The translations under genes were made by a program, and so were the position numbers. Positions 32,685-42,253 of a DNA stretch of 64,000 nt are shown one piece after another. Source of the stretch: Hydractinia symbiolongicarpus (lineage: Eukaryota > Cnidaria > Hydrozoa > Anthoathecata > Hydractiniidae). The stretch lies in the NCBI RefSeq assembly GCF_029227915.1, contig NC_079879.1, forward strand, positions 17,052,001 to 17,116,000, written 5' to 3'. The stretch's first letter is position 1, and each line of letters starts with the position of its first letter. Below the pieces are notes generated by a model. It searched no databases. It saw only the letters and a program-made list of their open reading frames with translations, and had not been told where the DNA came from.

Positions 32685-33255
32685 CTAGGTTTAAAAATAT
32701 CTACAGTATCCCTGAAGCAACCAATTGATTTTATGTATTTATTTATGACTAAAGACTTGATTGATACCATGGTAATGGAAAACAACATGTGTGCTGAAGC
32801 TGAGATTAACAAGCTAAGGCCTTTACGAAGAAGTTCTCATCTTCATCAGTGGAAAGAGGTTTCCTCTCAAGAAATGAGATGCTTTATAGCGGTAATGCTC
32901 CACATGGGTTTTTTAAACATGCCCACAATAGAACATTATTGGTCACAAGATATCTTTTACAACTCTTCTTCTTCGTCAAGAGTAATGAGTCGAAATCGTT
33001 TCCAGCTAATTCTTCGATTTTGGCATTTTTCTGACAATGCTAACAGTATTGGTCGTTTAGAAAAGCTTGGCAATCTTCTGAAACATTTCAACTAAACAAT
33101 GCGGAGGTTATATAATCCTAATTGAGATCTATGATTGGATGAATCAATAGTTTTATGGACAGGTTGATTAATGTTTTGTCAATGTATCAAGAATAAAAAG
33201 CATAAGTGTGACATTAAATTTTATGAGCTTTGCGAGTCAAATGTCATAGTTTTGC
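32685..33255 (+). pseudogene. piggyBac-type transposase, 5' half
   Basis: Open from about 32685 to 33095 with VSLKQPIDFMYLFMTKDLID, EMRCFIAVMLHMGFLNMPTI, EHYWSQDIF and MSRNRFQLILRFWHFSDN. These are the conserved N-terminal blocks of piggyBac transposases (DDE_Tnp_1_7, PGBD-like). After a frameshift it continues as DESIVLWTG (first catalytic Asp region), a TGA, and KFYELCESNVIVLR. The rest, including the second and third catalytic Asp, is missing where the sequence runs into Polinton-like copy B. Confidence 0.75.
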
Positions 33256-33362
33256 GTGGAGCATCTACTGTGGAATGCCATATGCAGACCCGCATTTCTT
33301 AAGTCAAACTGCAGCTATATTGTTGAACCTAATGAATGATTTCTTAGACAAAGATATACTGA

Positions 33363-33720
33363 TAAAGCATCAGACGAAGTCATCGACAAGGTGTACTCTG
33401 AGTACATTCAGCGTGAAATCCAGGAAAAAGGAGAGAAGACTGCCAAGGCACTGTCAATTCATGCCATAAGCATCTACACCAAAGCTGTCAGCAACATGGT
33501 GTCTATCGATAGTCCCGAAGACCTGAGGCAAGATATCGAGGAGCACCCCATCATCAGGGATAGTATGGCTGACTTGAGGATACTGGTATGTTCCGCTTTT
33601 GGAAAACTATTGACACCCCTGCTTATTGCTGCGCACACGATTAATCACACCCAGCTCAGTGTGATGATCAAAAAGAAGCGACCCTTCCTACCAACCAAGT
33701 CAATAAACGATGAGTCGTAA
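33363..33720 (+). pseudogene. Conserved element protein, 5'-truncated (copy B)
   Basis: The frame enters from the truncated left border and contains YSEYIQREIQEKGEKTAKAL, DSPEDLRQDIEEHPIIRD and a hydrophobic end. It matches the copy C protein at 57435-57935 in YxQRExQEKGxKTxKALS and DSxExLRxDIEE. It overlaps the next gene's start by 11 bp. Family unknown; mostly helical and charged. Confidence 0.55.
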
Positions 33721-34462
33721 AATAGAGTCGCAGCGCACGCTACGTCGTCCGGTGAAAACTTGTTTTGATAAACCTGAGGTTCATCAAAAAATGATGGAAG
33801 AGAACGGCAAAGCTCGTAGCAATAAATGCACGCAATGCAAACACCTTTTATCTTTGAATAATTTTAGGATCGACAAACGTAACGGTCAATTGACGAACAT
33901 GTGCATCAAATGCCTCGATAGTGCAAAGACGTCAATGGAAAGAAACAAATGCCCTCATCAAAAACAGAAGAGTCAATGCAAGGACTGCAAGGGTTGCCCT
34001 CATGAAAGAATAAGGTCCCAGTGCAAAGATTGTAAGGGTAGTCAGATTTGCTCTCATGAAAGAATAAGATACATATGTAAAGACTGCGGAGGTGGAGGGA
34101 TCGGCAAGCATCAAAAAGAAAGATCCAAGTGCAAAGAATGCGATCCTGTCGGACATCTCGCTAATATTGTACGCAGTCGAACGCGCGAGGCTCTAGGGGC
34201 AAACAAAGAGCTGGGCTCGCAGGAGTACCTCGGGTGCAATACGGATACACTACGGACCCATATTGAAGCCCAGTTCTTGGAAGGCATGAGCTGGGAAAAT
34301 TACGGTGAGTGGCATATCGATCACAAAATACCATTTAAATATGTAGAAAATGGGGGTGCTCCGTCGCTTGATGAAGTAGCGAAAAGGCTCCACTACACCA
34401 ATACTCAGCCAATGTGGGCAAGCGAAAACATTGCAAAAGGCAACCGCTTTGTCTCAAAATAA
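33710..34462 (+). CDS. HNH endonuclease-like protein with Cys/His repeats (copy B)
   Basis: A complete open frame of 250 residues. Residues about 40-70 carry paired zinc knuckles (NKCTQCKHL...MCIKCLD). Residues about 80-145 carry four repeats of the CPHERIRSQCKDC type (C-x-H followed by C-x-x-C). The C-terminal domain has EWHIDHKIPF, RLHYTNTQPMWASENIAKGN, the pattern of HNH nucleases found in large DNA viruses and phages (H-I-D-H plus N-x-x-P-x-x-x-x-N). All likely catalytic residues are present. Its TAA is separated by one base from the ATG of the next gene. It may act in recombination or replication of the element; the substrate is unknown. Confidence 0.7.
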   Translation: MSRKIESQRTLRRPVKTCFDKPEVHQKMMEENGKARSNKCTQCKHLLSLNNFRIDKRNGQLTNMCIKCLDSAKTSMERNKCPHQKQKSQCKDCKGCPHERIRSQCKDCKGSQICSHERIRYICKDCGGGGIGKHQKERSKCKECDPVGHLANIVRSRTREALGANKELGSQEYLGCNTDTLRTHIEAQFLEGMSWENYGEWHIDHKIPFKYVENGGAPSLDEVAKRLHYTNTQPMWASENIAKGNRFVSK

Positions 34463-34463
34463 A

Positions 34464-34808
34464 ATGGGTGAAGATTCTAATAACCAAGTAATTACCAAGA
34501 AAAACGTGGGTCCTGTTGCTGCTGGCAAGAGACTTGCCGAATGGAACCGCAATAACAAGGCCAACCTGAAGAAGAACGTAGACAAAAGTACCTCGCAAGA
34601 GGGTCAGGAACCTGCCACAGGTCCCTCCAAGTACATGGGCAGTGGATATATCTATGGCGCTGGGGGTCTCGTTGCTATACTCGCCTGTGTGGGAGGGGCA
34701 TATTATATTTTCCGCAAAAAGCCTGCAACGGATCAACAGCCTGCTGAAACACATGCACCAGAGCAGCGTCAGATATTGACATTTTTCACATGCGATAATT
34801 ATATATAA
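34464..34808 (+). CDS. Single-pass membrane protein (copy B)
   Basis: 114 residues, preceded by AAAATAAA. The basic N-terminal half (VAAGKRLAEWNRNNKANLKK) is followed by a hydrophobic helix (YIYGAGGLVAILACVGGAYY) and a polar tail. It is homologous to 57932-58300, with the KRLAEWNxxNKANLxKN block nearly identical. The position between the HNH gene and the ATPase is the same in both copies. Conservation of the basic block suggests nucleic acid or capsid contact, and a minor virion membrane protein is possible. The function is unknown. Confidence 0.65.
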   Translation: MGEDSNNQVITKKNVGPVAAGKRLAEWNRNNKANLKKNVDKSTSQEGQEPATGPSKYMGSGYIYGAGGLVAILACVGGAYYIFRKKPATDQQPAETHAPEQRQILTFFTCDNYI

Positions 34809-34813
34809 TATAA

Positions 34814-35057
34814 ATGAGCGGCAAAAAGTATCAAAAAGAAGTTGTCGATTCCCTGTGGGGATCTGCCAGACTAGTATCCTATACTATTGTCTTGGCACTG
34901 GGTGCAAAAAAAAGCGCTGGAGGTTTCTAGACCAGGGGCCAAGATGGACCTGGAGGACGGCTTAAAGCTCGCTGGATATATGACAGGAGCGATATTATTC
35001 GATGATTACGCGATAAAACAAGGTTGGTATAAGCGTTCCATGATGCCTCCAAAATAG
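34814..35057 (+). pseudogene. Small element protein (copy B)
   Basis: It starts after a TATATAATATAA box. It reads MSGKKYQKEVVDSLWGSARL, then hydrophobic SYTIVLALGAKK. After a TAG and a frameshift it reads LEDGLKLAGYMTGAILFDDY and ends in MMPPK. It corresponds in position and layout to 58310-58561 in copy C and 26446-26687 in copy A. Confidence 0.55.
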
Positions 35058-35097
35058 ACTTCAAGGTTTTGTTGTCTGCCCATGGCATACAACAAAC

Positions 35098-35697
35098 ATG
35101 GTTATTGATATCGTAAAAGACCCTCATACAGCGATCTTCACCGGCCCGACAAGCTGCGGGAAAACCCAAAGAGTGTTGGATTTACTCTATAAAGAATACA
35201 AGGGTTACTTCCATAATATCGTAATCCTCTGCCCCACCATCCGCTGAAATAAGACCTATCTCGATAGACCCAGTCTGCGGCAATATGACTATGTGTTCCT
35301 AATTGAGCCGGGTGATCAACTATTTTACTGGATCGAACAACTATCAAAGCTCCTGGCAGGGGAGAAGACGTTGTTTATCGTTGATGATATGATAACCGAC
35401 GAGAGTATGGATAAGAAGCGTCAACCTCTGCTCGAGCTCCCTGTCTCGGGGAAGCATCGAGGACACAGCTTGTGGTTATTAACGCAGAGTTATACGGCAT
35501 TACCTAAAAATCTCCGTCGCCAGAAAAAACAGCTGTTCATGTGGTACCCTTCGGAGCGCTCTGATGTGAAGCTCATCAATGAGGAAACGAATCAGATAGA
35601 TGGCTGGAGATCGATCAATGCTCAACTCAAAAAGTCCAAGAATGCCTGCCTGTGGACCAGACTTGAGCACCCTCGGACCTGGAAAGTTTTGGAGTAA
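35098..35697 (+). pseudogene. FtsK/HerA-type DNA-packaging ATPase (copy B)
   Basis: 200 codons from ATG 35098. Walker A is GPTSCGKT (residues about 15-22), Walker B is LFIVDDM, and a LTQSYTALPKNLRRQKKQLF stretch fits the sensor/arginine-finger region of A32-like genome-packaging ATPases. One in-frame TGA interrupts it about 50 codons in, at a position that is Trp in copy C. It ends KSKNACLWTRLEHPRTWKVL. Both motifs are otherwise intact. The gene is convergent with the integrase. Confidence 0.75.
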
Positions 35698-35799
35698 TTT
35701 CCAACTAGATAACTCTATTTATAAATCTGACTTCTATCAACAGATTACATGAGGAAAAGAGAGAATTAGAAAAATGGTCAAAGCCTGTCATGATGAAAT

Positions 35800-36813
35800 T
35801 TACCATTCTTTTACATGCTCCGGAGGTACTTCAACACCCTCGGGTACTAGCATAAGCTCCTCAACCACGAAGCTTCGATCGGGCCCATCTACCAAATAGT
35901 AGAGGGGACGGGTACCAGTTACGATACGGTCAAGTCTATACGTCTTTTTGCTCCACCAAGCATCCGTTGCACGTCTTTTTTGATCACCATGCTCTTCTCC
36001 AGGCCGCAGGAGCTACAAGTAAAGACCATCCTCAGGCAGAGGTTTTTCTTCAAGATGGCCATCGCTTATCGCAAGCGGTACTTCATTAAGCTTGCTCGCT
36101 TTCGAAGGTTTCATACCAATCATGACAGTCTTGGTATTGTTGAGGCTTTTGACAATGGTATGCAGGTGCTTGACCCATGTGGTACTAGTTTCGTCCGAGG
36201 CAAGCTCTTGAGCATCTTGGGGTTTGAAGAGCCTCTCCGCGAGCACCTTGTTATAGGACTCGACGAACGCCGTGAAAGTGTGGTGGTATTTAGTAGTTGC
36301 ACGCTTAATCTCAACACCTTTGCTTTCTAGCAGCTTTGTCACGTCCGACTTGAGCTCTGAGCCATTATCACATTGGAAGGTCTTCGGATAACGGAGAGGT
36401 CCTGCTTTGTAAATATCCTTGAGCATGTGAGCGACTTTCGGCGACGCTGGCTTTCTTCGTTCTCAAGGGCCTCGCTACCTTATACCTCAAAGCTACATCA
36501 ATACCCGTTAAAATGTATTTGTAGGTGTTGCCATAAAGCTTGTCATGGGGCATGTAGAGCAAGTCAAATTGATGCATCTCGTTGGGTTTCGTGATGGTGA
36601 AATGTGGATAATTGATGCGCTTGGGGCCTTTGATATGTCTGAGCCACATGAGTTGACGAGTCAGCCAGTGAGTAACACGCTTCTTAGAGAGACCACTCTG
36701 CTCGAAGAGTAGTTAATGGCTTTGCGTCCAGTCCAGAGATGTTCGGATTGGTAATAAATATGGATCAGTTTTTCAACTTCTTCAGCCGTAACGATATACT
36801 TTACTTTTGACAT
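35800..36813 (-). pseudogene. Retroviral-type (rve) integrase (copy B)
   Basis: Starts at ATG 36813 directly after a TATAATAAA box. After a helical N-terminus (HIYYQSEHLWTGRKAI), frameshifts and a TGA, the core reads TGIDVALRYKVARPL (first D), QCDNGSELKS (second D) and HTFTAFVESYNKVLAERL (E). The C-terminal part (YRLDRIVTGTRPLYYLVDG) resembles the SH3/chromo-like end of Polinton integrases and stops at 35800. The DDE residues are preserved but the frame is broken at least three times. Confidence 0.75.
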
Positions 36814-36815
36814 TA

Positions 36816-36824
36816 TTTATTATA
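36816..36824 (-). promoter_or_regulatory. TATAATAAA box upstream of the integrase start (copy B)
   Basis: On the - strand TATAATAAA is followed two bases later by the integrase ATG at 36813. The same 9-mer precedes seven other element genes. Confidence 0.6.
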
Positions 36825-36840
36825 CATGTCAAAAATGTTC

Positions 36841-37232
36841 TTACATATACTTGTATACGACTAAACCCAGCAGAGCCTACGATGAACGTCAGCTCACTGT
36901 CTTGTTGCTGTTTGCCTGGGTATATAGTAGTCGGAGAGTTTGGGAGCTTTTTCGATCGTGGCGATATAGTAATCTCGCATGCCTTCATCGAGCTCTTTAA
37001 GACTCTCGCCAGCTTGACGCTTAAACTCTCGCTGCTGATTGTACCAGTCGATCTTCGCTTGACGATCCCGCACCCACTGTTCTTGGGCAGCTTGAAGTTG
37101 TTCGATCGCTTTAATGTGTCTTTTGCGCTCTTCTTCGCCGTGCCCACTGAATTTGCTGAAGAGGTAATTTGAACCGCTAAATGCCAATGCGTTTATAGCA
37201 GCGCCTGCTACGAGTACGCCAATTGTTGCCAT
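36841..37232 (-). pseudogene. Small membrane protein with helical middle (copy B)
   Basis: Open from ATG 37232 for 112 codons: hydrophobic MATIGVLVAGAAINALAFSG, then FSGHGEEERKRH and a long charged helix, then EKAPKLSDYYIP. The hydrophobic C-terminus (ELTFIVGSAGF) is reached only after two frameshifts. Copies A and C have the same plan. It lies 6 bp downstream of the capsid candidate's stop, on the same strand. Confidence 0.65.
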
Positions 37233-37238
37233 GTTTAT

Positions 37239-38223
37239 TTAATATTCAACGCTATGGAAACGCCTATCCAAAAGATTCAACTGCGCATCTTGGAGCAAGT
37301 ACACATAGCAGCGCATATCCCCAGTTCCGTCAGCTTTCTTCGTCATGTGCAAAGTGATACCGTATGACAACCTCTGTAATGGCCTTCCGCTACCGTGTAG
37401 GCTGTGATCGGGTGTCGCTCTGAAATCAATGAACAGCGCATAGCGCTCAGTCATGAACTGACCAATGGTCACCTCCGAGTTGTGGCTACCAAAGAGTTCA
37501 ACGATTTGCTCGAGATGATATTTCGGAAGCATAACATGCGAGTAGAGTTCGTTAGGCTCACCTTCTGCCGTGATTGCGATTTTCTCGATCTTGGGGTTGT
37601 AGAAGACCTCGTTAGCGCCAGCATAAGATTTCACTTTCCCGGGGTCCACAAATAGTAGTAAAACGCCCTTCAAACTCTTGGCAGGAGTGTCGATCTGGAG
37701 ATAATAGCTGGTATTGGCTTTCTTCATCGTTATAACCTTGCTGCGGAGTACACGCTCATAGAGTAGGGCAAGAAGGCTGTATCGCGACATCATAGCACTC
37801 GCGAGACCCTAATTGGCTGTGGATTGTACCGTCGTTGGGGTTGATACCTTCAAGAATTAGGTTGTTATCGCGCTCAAGTTTAGGCAGCCAGAGATCTTGA
37901 TACACAGCGAGGATATTAAAATCACTGAGGTTCAGTAATTCATTACCGTTCAAGCCGATGCGAAGATTTTGAACCAGGGCTTTGCCGATATTGCTAACGA
38001 TGGTGCGCTTGGTGTTGGTACCCGTAAGCCCCAAGTCAAAGAGGAGTTTAAGAGACCCCGGGAAAATTACATCATTCTGACCCATGTTTGGTATGTCGAT
38101 ATACAAGTCCTAGTTCTGATTGATCGTGCTGGGGACATGGGAGACTTTAACACGCTGTTTCTTGCCTTCCATGGCAAACATTGTCTTTAATTCCCTATGC
38201 GGATTTAAGATAGTTCCATACAT
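37239..38223 (-). pseudogene. Candidate major capsid protein with internal deletion (copy B)
   Basis: It starts at ATG 38223, which overlaps a TATAATAAA box. The N-terminal half has VSHVPSTINQN, a stop, then NDVIFPGSLKLLFDL, NIGKALVQNLRIGLNGNELL and YQDLWLPKLERDNNLILEG. Then about 100 codons present in copy C are missing. The C-terminal half (37793-37239) is open: SYYLQIDTPAKSLKGVLLLF, PNELYSHVMLPKYHLEQIVE, DHSLHGSGRPLQRLSYGITL. The length, two-part layout and position beside integrase and ATPase fit a double jelly-roll capsid protein of Polinton-like viruses, but this is pattern-based. Confidence 0.55.
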
Positions 38224-38231
38224 TTATTATA
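38223..38231 (-). promoter_or_regulatory. TATAATAAATG start box of the capsid candidate (copy B)
   Basis: TATAATAAA overlaps the ATG (TATAATAAATG), reminiscent of poxvirus late-promoter TAAATG starts. A bidirectional gap of only 29 bp separates it from the + strand gene at 38253. Confidence 0.6.
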
Positions 38232-38252
38232 TGTTCTAAGGGGGTGAAATAA

Positions 38253-39452
38253 ATGCCGATCAATCTAATATATGAAGGATATGACTTCACGCCAGAGCGA
38301 GATATTCAAGACGAACCGAGGAGTTCAGCAGTGAGAGCGAGATCCTTCGACCCGAGGATATTTCCGGATCAAGCACTACGCCTGCAACACCTTCACGAGG
38401 CGGCCTCACTGACACCACGACGGCAAGGCAGGAGCTACTAAAATCAAAAGTTGATAGCCTCTACGAAGCTCTTAGTGGGGAGCTGGGAGAGACGAGTGCA
38501 AGATACTACAACGAGTTTAAAGTCGACGGGAACCGGCTTCTTTACGATGGTATAGAGCTCGCGAAAAGGAATGGTGAATTGAGGTGCGTTTTCGAGATAA
38601 GGAGGAGGGTAGGTGCAGGGCGATTGCAAACCATGGGGTTCGACGACTATACTACATCACACAAGGGTAGTAAGACTGTGGCTCAGAAACTCCTTAACGA
38701 ATTGGATAATGTCGATGAAAAGGCTGATGACATTGAAATGTTGCTGCTACTCGAGAACGTGCTCGATGACACGGAGAGTTTGATCGAAGATACTTCCTTT
38801 GGCGGGGATGGAAGCTTCACGGAATGTGAAAGAAGAGGGCTCAACTTCGAGCTCCAAACGTTGCGAGGTAACCTGAAGCAGCTGAAGCGTAAGATGATAT
38901 TTTACGATAGCGAAATAGACAAAGCAGAGGCCAAGGTGAAACATCTCGAGAGCAAGAAAGCTACGCCTGGAGTATCCGAGGAGCAGCTAACTATCTGGAA
39001 CAAGGACATCGCGAAGGCAAGGGAAGAGCTAGAACAATTAAAGGATAAGAAGGAAGAAGCACGAAAAGCGCACGGCGCACATTACAGACACTCTGATGAA
39101 AATTGCGGGGGATGAATCGTCACTCGTGGAAAAGCTCAAGATTCTCTTCAAGGAACAGGGGATTACTATTGCAAGCATCGTCTCAGCTGTTGGTCTCCTG
39201 ATTTCAACCATCGTGCTCACCGTTACGGGAGGTGGAGGTGCTGCTGGAGGAGGTAGTGCTGGGGGAAGTACAAGTGGGAAAGGTTTTGTACGGAAACAGC
39301 TTGAAAGAATAGAAAAATTCCTAAAGTACCTTGCAGGAAAAGCAGGTGTTGCTCTTCCAGGTATTATTGGCAGTATTATATCATTCTTTTTCAAAGTTGC
39401 GGCAAACGTCGTGGAGGGGAAAAAGGTCGTAAATTCACGTCTAATTTGTTGA
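38253..39452 (+). pseudogene. Long coiled-coil protein with C-terminal membrane segments (copy B)
   Basis: Starts MPINLIYEGYDFTPERDIQD. After a frameshift near 38428 it continues LLKSKVDSLYEALSGELGET, then a long acidic coiled coil (38640-39080). After a second frameshift near 39095 it has two hydrophobic stretches: ITIASIVSAVGLLISTIVLT, and VALPGIIGSIISFFF after a Gly/Ser-rich linker (39230-39285). Its stop lies inside a 28-bp palindrome. The copy C homologue begins at 63606. Divergent from the capsid gene; perhaps a virion-associated protein, function unknown. Confidence 0.55.
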
Positions 39453-39466
39453 TCAACAAATTAGAC
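39439..39466. terminator. Perfect palindrome between convergent genes (copy B)
   Basis: A 28-bp perfect palindrome (arms GTCTAATTTGTTGA) contains the stop codon of the + gene and lies 33 bp from the stop of the convergent - gene. Placement at paired gene ends suggests a transcript-end hairpin usable on both strands. Confidence 0.6.
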
Positions 39467-39498
39467 TTACTTCCACCAAATATATGCGAGGATCAGTC

Positions 39499-40558
39499 CT
39501 ACTGCCAACGTGATAACAGTGGCCTTGGTATCCTCATGCTGCCTGTGGACTTTCTTGGAAAGGGTGCGGCAGCCGCACCTACTGTGATATCACGGTGAGG
39601 TGTGGTTTTCTCCGACTCGATATGTTGCCTAGGAGGTGTGGTTAAGGCTGCCTCATGCTTGACAGCATGGCCCATGTTATTCAGGTCTAGCTCCACGCCT
39701 ACACCTATGTTAGAGGGCGCGATCAGAACGTTATTGTTATACCCAACAATCTTTCCAATGCGGAGATCCATGTTGGAGGGGAGCATATACACGCTGGACA
39801 TCACGGCGAAATTTACTGGCGTCCGTGCATACTGCAGCACCTTTTGAAACTCGGTGATGTCTTGACCTACATTTTCCTCACGTTGAACCATGGCCTCGAA
39901 TTTCTGCAGGAGGATCTGTCTAGCCGTGAAGTTATCGGCGTTAGAGCCTAGGATTGAGGCCTTGGCACTCGCTTGGGATCCTAGTAGCAAGATCACGTAA
40001 ACGCGAATACTCTTGCTAAGCTTCATCAGGCTCTCCGATGTCAGACCCTGGCTAGTGGGAATGATAAATTTGGCCCAATCCCCATCAACCTGCGGCCACT
40101 ATCTACCATTTGGCAACGACTACACCAGGGCTTTGAACTTGTACAAAGCGTTGGGGTCCGCACCGTACTCGCGACATATTTGCGCATACCCCGAGGTGAA
40201 GTATGGGTTCTCGTACTGGGAAAAGCCTCCTTCGTATGGCATGGGTACCTTCATCCTCGCGAGAATACGCCTCATATGGTAGTATACATGGAATTTGAAA
40301 ATGGATTGAACGAGGGGTACGGAACCAGTCATATGCTTGGCAGAGATCCCCAACGCCGTTGTCGCGCAATGACAAGCGAAATTCACCTGGATATTCCAAT
40401 AGTCCAAGGCTTGCCCCTCCCAACTGTGGGAAGGCCACGGAAATATGATGAGCCGTAGACACGTATAGGTCCTGGTGCTCCAAGTTAGTTACACCGATAG
40501 GCCAATCGCCTCTGTTGAACTTATACTTTACTCTAGGATTATACGAGTAAGTGTTCAT
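39499..40558 (-). pseudogene. Conserved structural-type protein of unknown function (copy B)
   Basis: Starts at ATG 40558 in the shared palindrome. The N-terminus (PRVKYKFNRGDWPIGVTNLE, LYVSTAHHISVAFPQLGG) and a second frame (40407-40120, FACHCATTALGISAKHMTGS) are joined by a frameshift near 40390. A third part from about 40026 (LLLGSQASAKASILGSNADN, FQKVLQYARTPVNFAVMSSV) follows stops near 40100. Roughly 350 residues in total. I associate it with this element group, perhaps as a minor virion protein, but no motif decides this. Confidence 0.5.
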
Positions 40559-40577
40559 GTTTCTTTAAAGAAACATG
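40556..40577. promoter_or_regulatory. 22-bp perfect palindrome holding two divergent start codons (copy B)
   Basis: CATGTTTCTTT and its reverse complement abut. The left CAT is the ATG of the - gene (40558) and the right ATG (40575) starts the + gene. Only 16 bp separate the start codons, so the palindrome must serve as a bidirectional start region or be the remnant of one. Confidence 0.6.
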
Positions 40578-41189
40578 AGACAGCTGTATGTCACAGATAT
40601 AAAGAAACCTACAATATTTGAAAACTACCTAGGGCAGGACACGAGGATCGCTCTGAAGTCGATCAGTATCCGCCCTACATGGTTGAACCTCTACAGTAAC
40701 AACGAGTTTACTATCCGTAAGGTAGGGCCCGATCAGACGGTTACTCGAATTGAAATAATGAATGGGTTGTACAATATCGAGGATTTAGCGAGTATCGTCA
40801 ACAGTCAGGCAGGGGATAAGATTAAGCTGTTTGTCCTGAAAAATGGACTCTGCAGGGTCCGTGTCAATGACGGGTACACGGTGGTGATTCATCGACAACT
40901 GCAAGAGCTCTTGGGTCTACCCTACGATCCCAGTAAAAAATGCTATATGAAGGGTGACTACAATTCATTCTACAGGACTGATGTATACCAGCGACTGAGG
41001 CTTGTTTGCTCTCAGTTAGATGAGGATGATTGCTTGTTGGATGGTGAAAAATCCAAGATACTGGCTATGCTTCCCACCAAAGAGCTAATTGCATGGGGAG
41101 ACATGTTGACATGGAGTTTTGACACTCCTGTATACCTTCCTTTGAAAGGTTCAACAGACAGGCTAGAGTTTATGCTGACACCACGATAG
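40575..41189 (+). CDS. 204-residue element protein, possibly capsid-associated (copy B)
   Basis: Complete open frame. It opens MRQLYVTDIKKPTIFENYLG and RIALKSISIRPTWLNLYSNN, then EIMNGLYNIEDLASIVNSQA and LQELLGLPY, and ends PLKGSTDRLEFMLTPR. The mixture of short beta-like segments and the position between two structural-type genes fit a penton, spike or fibre-like protein of Polinton-like viruses. No diagnostic motif is visible. The start is fixed by the palindrome. Confidence 0.6.
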   Translation: MRQLYVTDIKKPTIFENYLGQDTRIALKSISIRPTWLNLYSNNEFTIRKVGPDQTVTRIEIMNGLYNIEDLASIVNSQAGDKIKLFVLKNGLCRVRVNDGYTVVIHRQLQELLGLPYDPSKKCYMKGDYNSFYRTDVYQRLRLVCSQLDEDDCLLDGEKSKILAMLPTKELIAWGDMLTWSFDTPVYLPLKGSTDRLEFMLTPR

Positions 41190-41237
41190 GAACGTTTCGT
41201 TCGTTGGAATTACTATGCATTTGCTCATAGAATAAAT

Positions 41238-41911
41238 ATGACAGTTGTTACTAAGCTTTATCCGCCTTTACCTTCTGCACCTCCGGGGGGTACGGAGGAG
41301 GACAGTTCACAAGTCTATAGACTGAAGACAATCGAAGAAGTGGAACAATAACTGCGGGCTGAGATTAAAGAGCGAGACAAGCTCGCCAAAAATTTTAAAA
41401 TGCATGATACGTGGGTTAGATACATGGATCACGGGTTATTGACGGCAAGTGTGATAACTTCAAGCGTTGGCATTGGTAGCATGCTATCTGGGATCGGCGT
41501 ACCATTAGCCGTGGCCATGGGTGGAATTACGATTGCGTAGGGTTGGGACAAGCGGGTCTAAGGAATGCTGGGAAGAGGTTAGGTGTCAAGAGTAAGAAGC
41601 ATGAAAGCATCAGACTACTAGCGGAAACCAAGTTGAACTCTATCGTTGACTTAATCTCTAAAGCTGTGGAGAATAGCGTTATTAGCGACCATGAGTTCAG
41701 CTTAATCATACAGGAAAAGCAAAAGTACATGGTGCTGAAAGAGCAAGCCCGACAACGAACACGCAAATCGTGGACTCGATCAATGAACGGGAGCGACAGC
41801 AGCTTGTCGCAAAAGGGCGTGAGGAGGCGAAAGCTGAACTGCTCAAAAAAATTCAATCTGCACAATATGCCAGCAGTATTTAGAGGAACCACCCGCGTAT
41901 TCATAATCTAG
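41238..41911 (+). pseudogene. Helical protein with a Gly/Ala-rich membrane segment (copy B)
   Basis: Starts MTVVTKLYPPLPSAPPGGTE after AGAATAAAT. A TAA interrupts a charged helix at about 41349. The frame then gives MDHGLLTASVITSSVGIGSM and SGIGVPLAVAMGGI, a glycine-rich double hydrophobic stretch. After a frameshift near 41540 a helical part follows (SKKHESIRLLAETKLNSIVD, NSVISDHEFSLIIQEKQKY). The hydrophobic hairpin resembles holin-like or membrane-piercing proteins in layout only. The stop lies in the hairpin at 41905-41934. Confidence 0.5.
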
Positions 41912-41934
41912 TGTGTTATTCAACATACTAGATT
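41905..41934. terminator. Hairpin overlapping both stop codons of convergent genes (copy B)
   Basis: 13-bp arms (AATCTAGTGTGTT / AACATACTAGATT, one G-T wobble) around a 4-nt loop. The + stop TAG (41909-41911) is in the left arm and the - stop (41931-41933) is in the right arm. Confidence 0.6.
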
Positions 41935-42205
41935 AATTGAGTAATTCTCCAGTATCTGAGTCTATCAGCAGGTCTCCATCATGTATCACTCGTCTACGCT
42001 TCTCCTTAGGGTCTCTCGAGCATTGTTCAAGACGCTTATCCAATGCTATCATCAAACATGGTTCGCAGTAAGGACCATAGGTTTGAGTGGAGGCATCCTT
42101 GTACTTAACCTTACGAATCACCTCGATAAGGGTGGCCTTATTCATGGTTGAAATGTTACGAATACCTAACGCCTTGGCTTCTTTTTTTAAATCGGTAATG
42201 AACAT
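41931..42205 (-). CDS. Small SAP-like protein with Cys pair (copy B)
   Basis: From ATG 42205 (MFITDLKKEAKALGIRN) the first 35 residues form the two-helix pattern of SAP/Rho-N-like DNA-binding domains (LKKEAKALGIRNISTMNKAT, LIEVIR). They are followed by YCEPC and a basic stretch with DPKEKRRRVIHDGD, and the protein ends DSDTGELLN. An upstream in-frame Met exists at 42241, but it would run through the hairpin of the preceding gene, so 42205 is preferred. About 90 residues. Probably a nucleic-acid-binding accessory protein. Confidence 0.5.
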
Positions 42206-42211
42206 CTTTGT

Positions 42212-42243
42212 TTTTGGTATGTTGTTGATCCAGCATACCAAAA
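42212..42243. terminator. Hairpin downstream of the 203-residue gene (copy B)
   Basis: 10-bp perfect arms TTTTGGTATG / CATACCAAAA, 12-nt loop, 10 bp past the stop of the - gene at 42254 and just before the next gene's start. Confidence 0.55.
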
Positions 42244-42253
42244 CCTCTCACAT

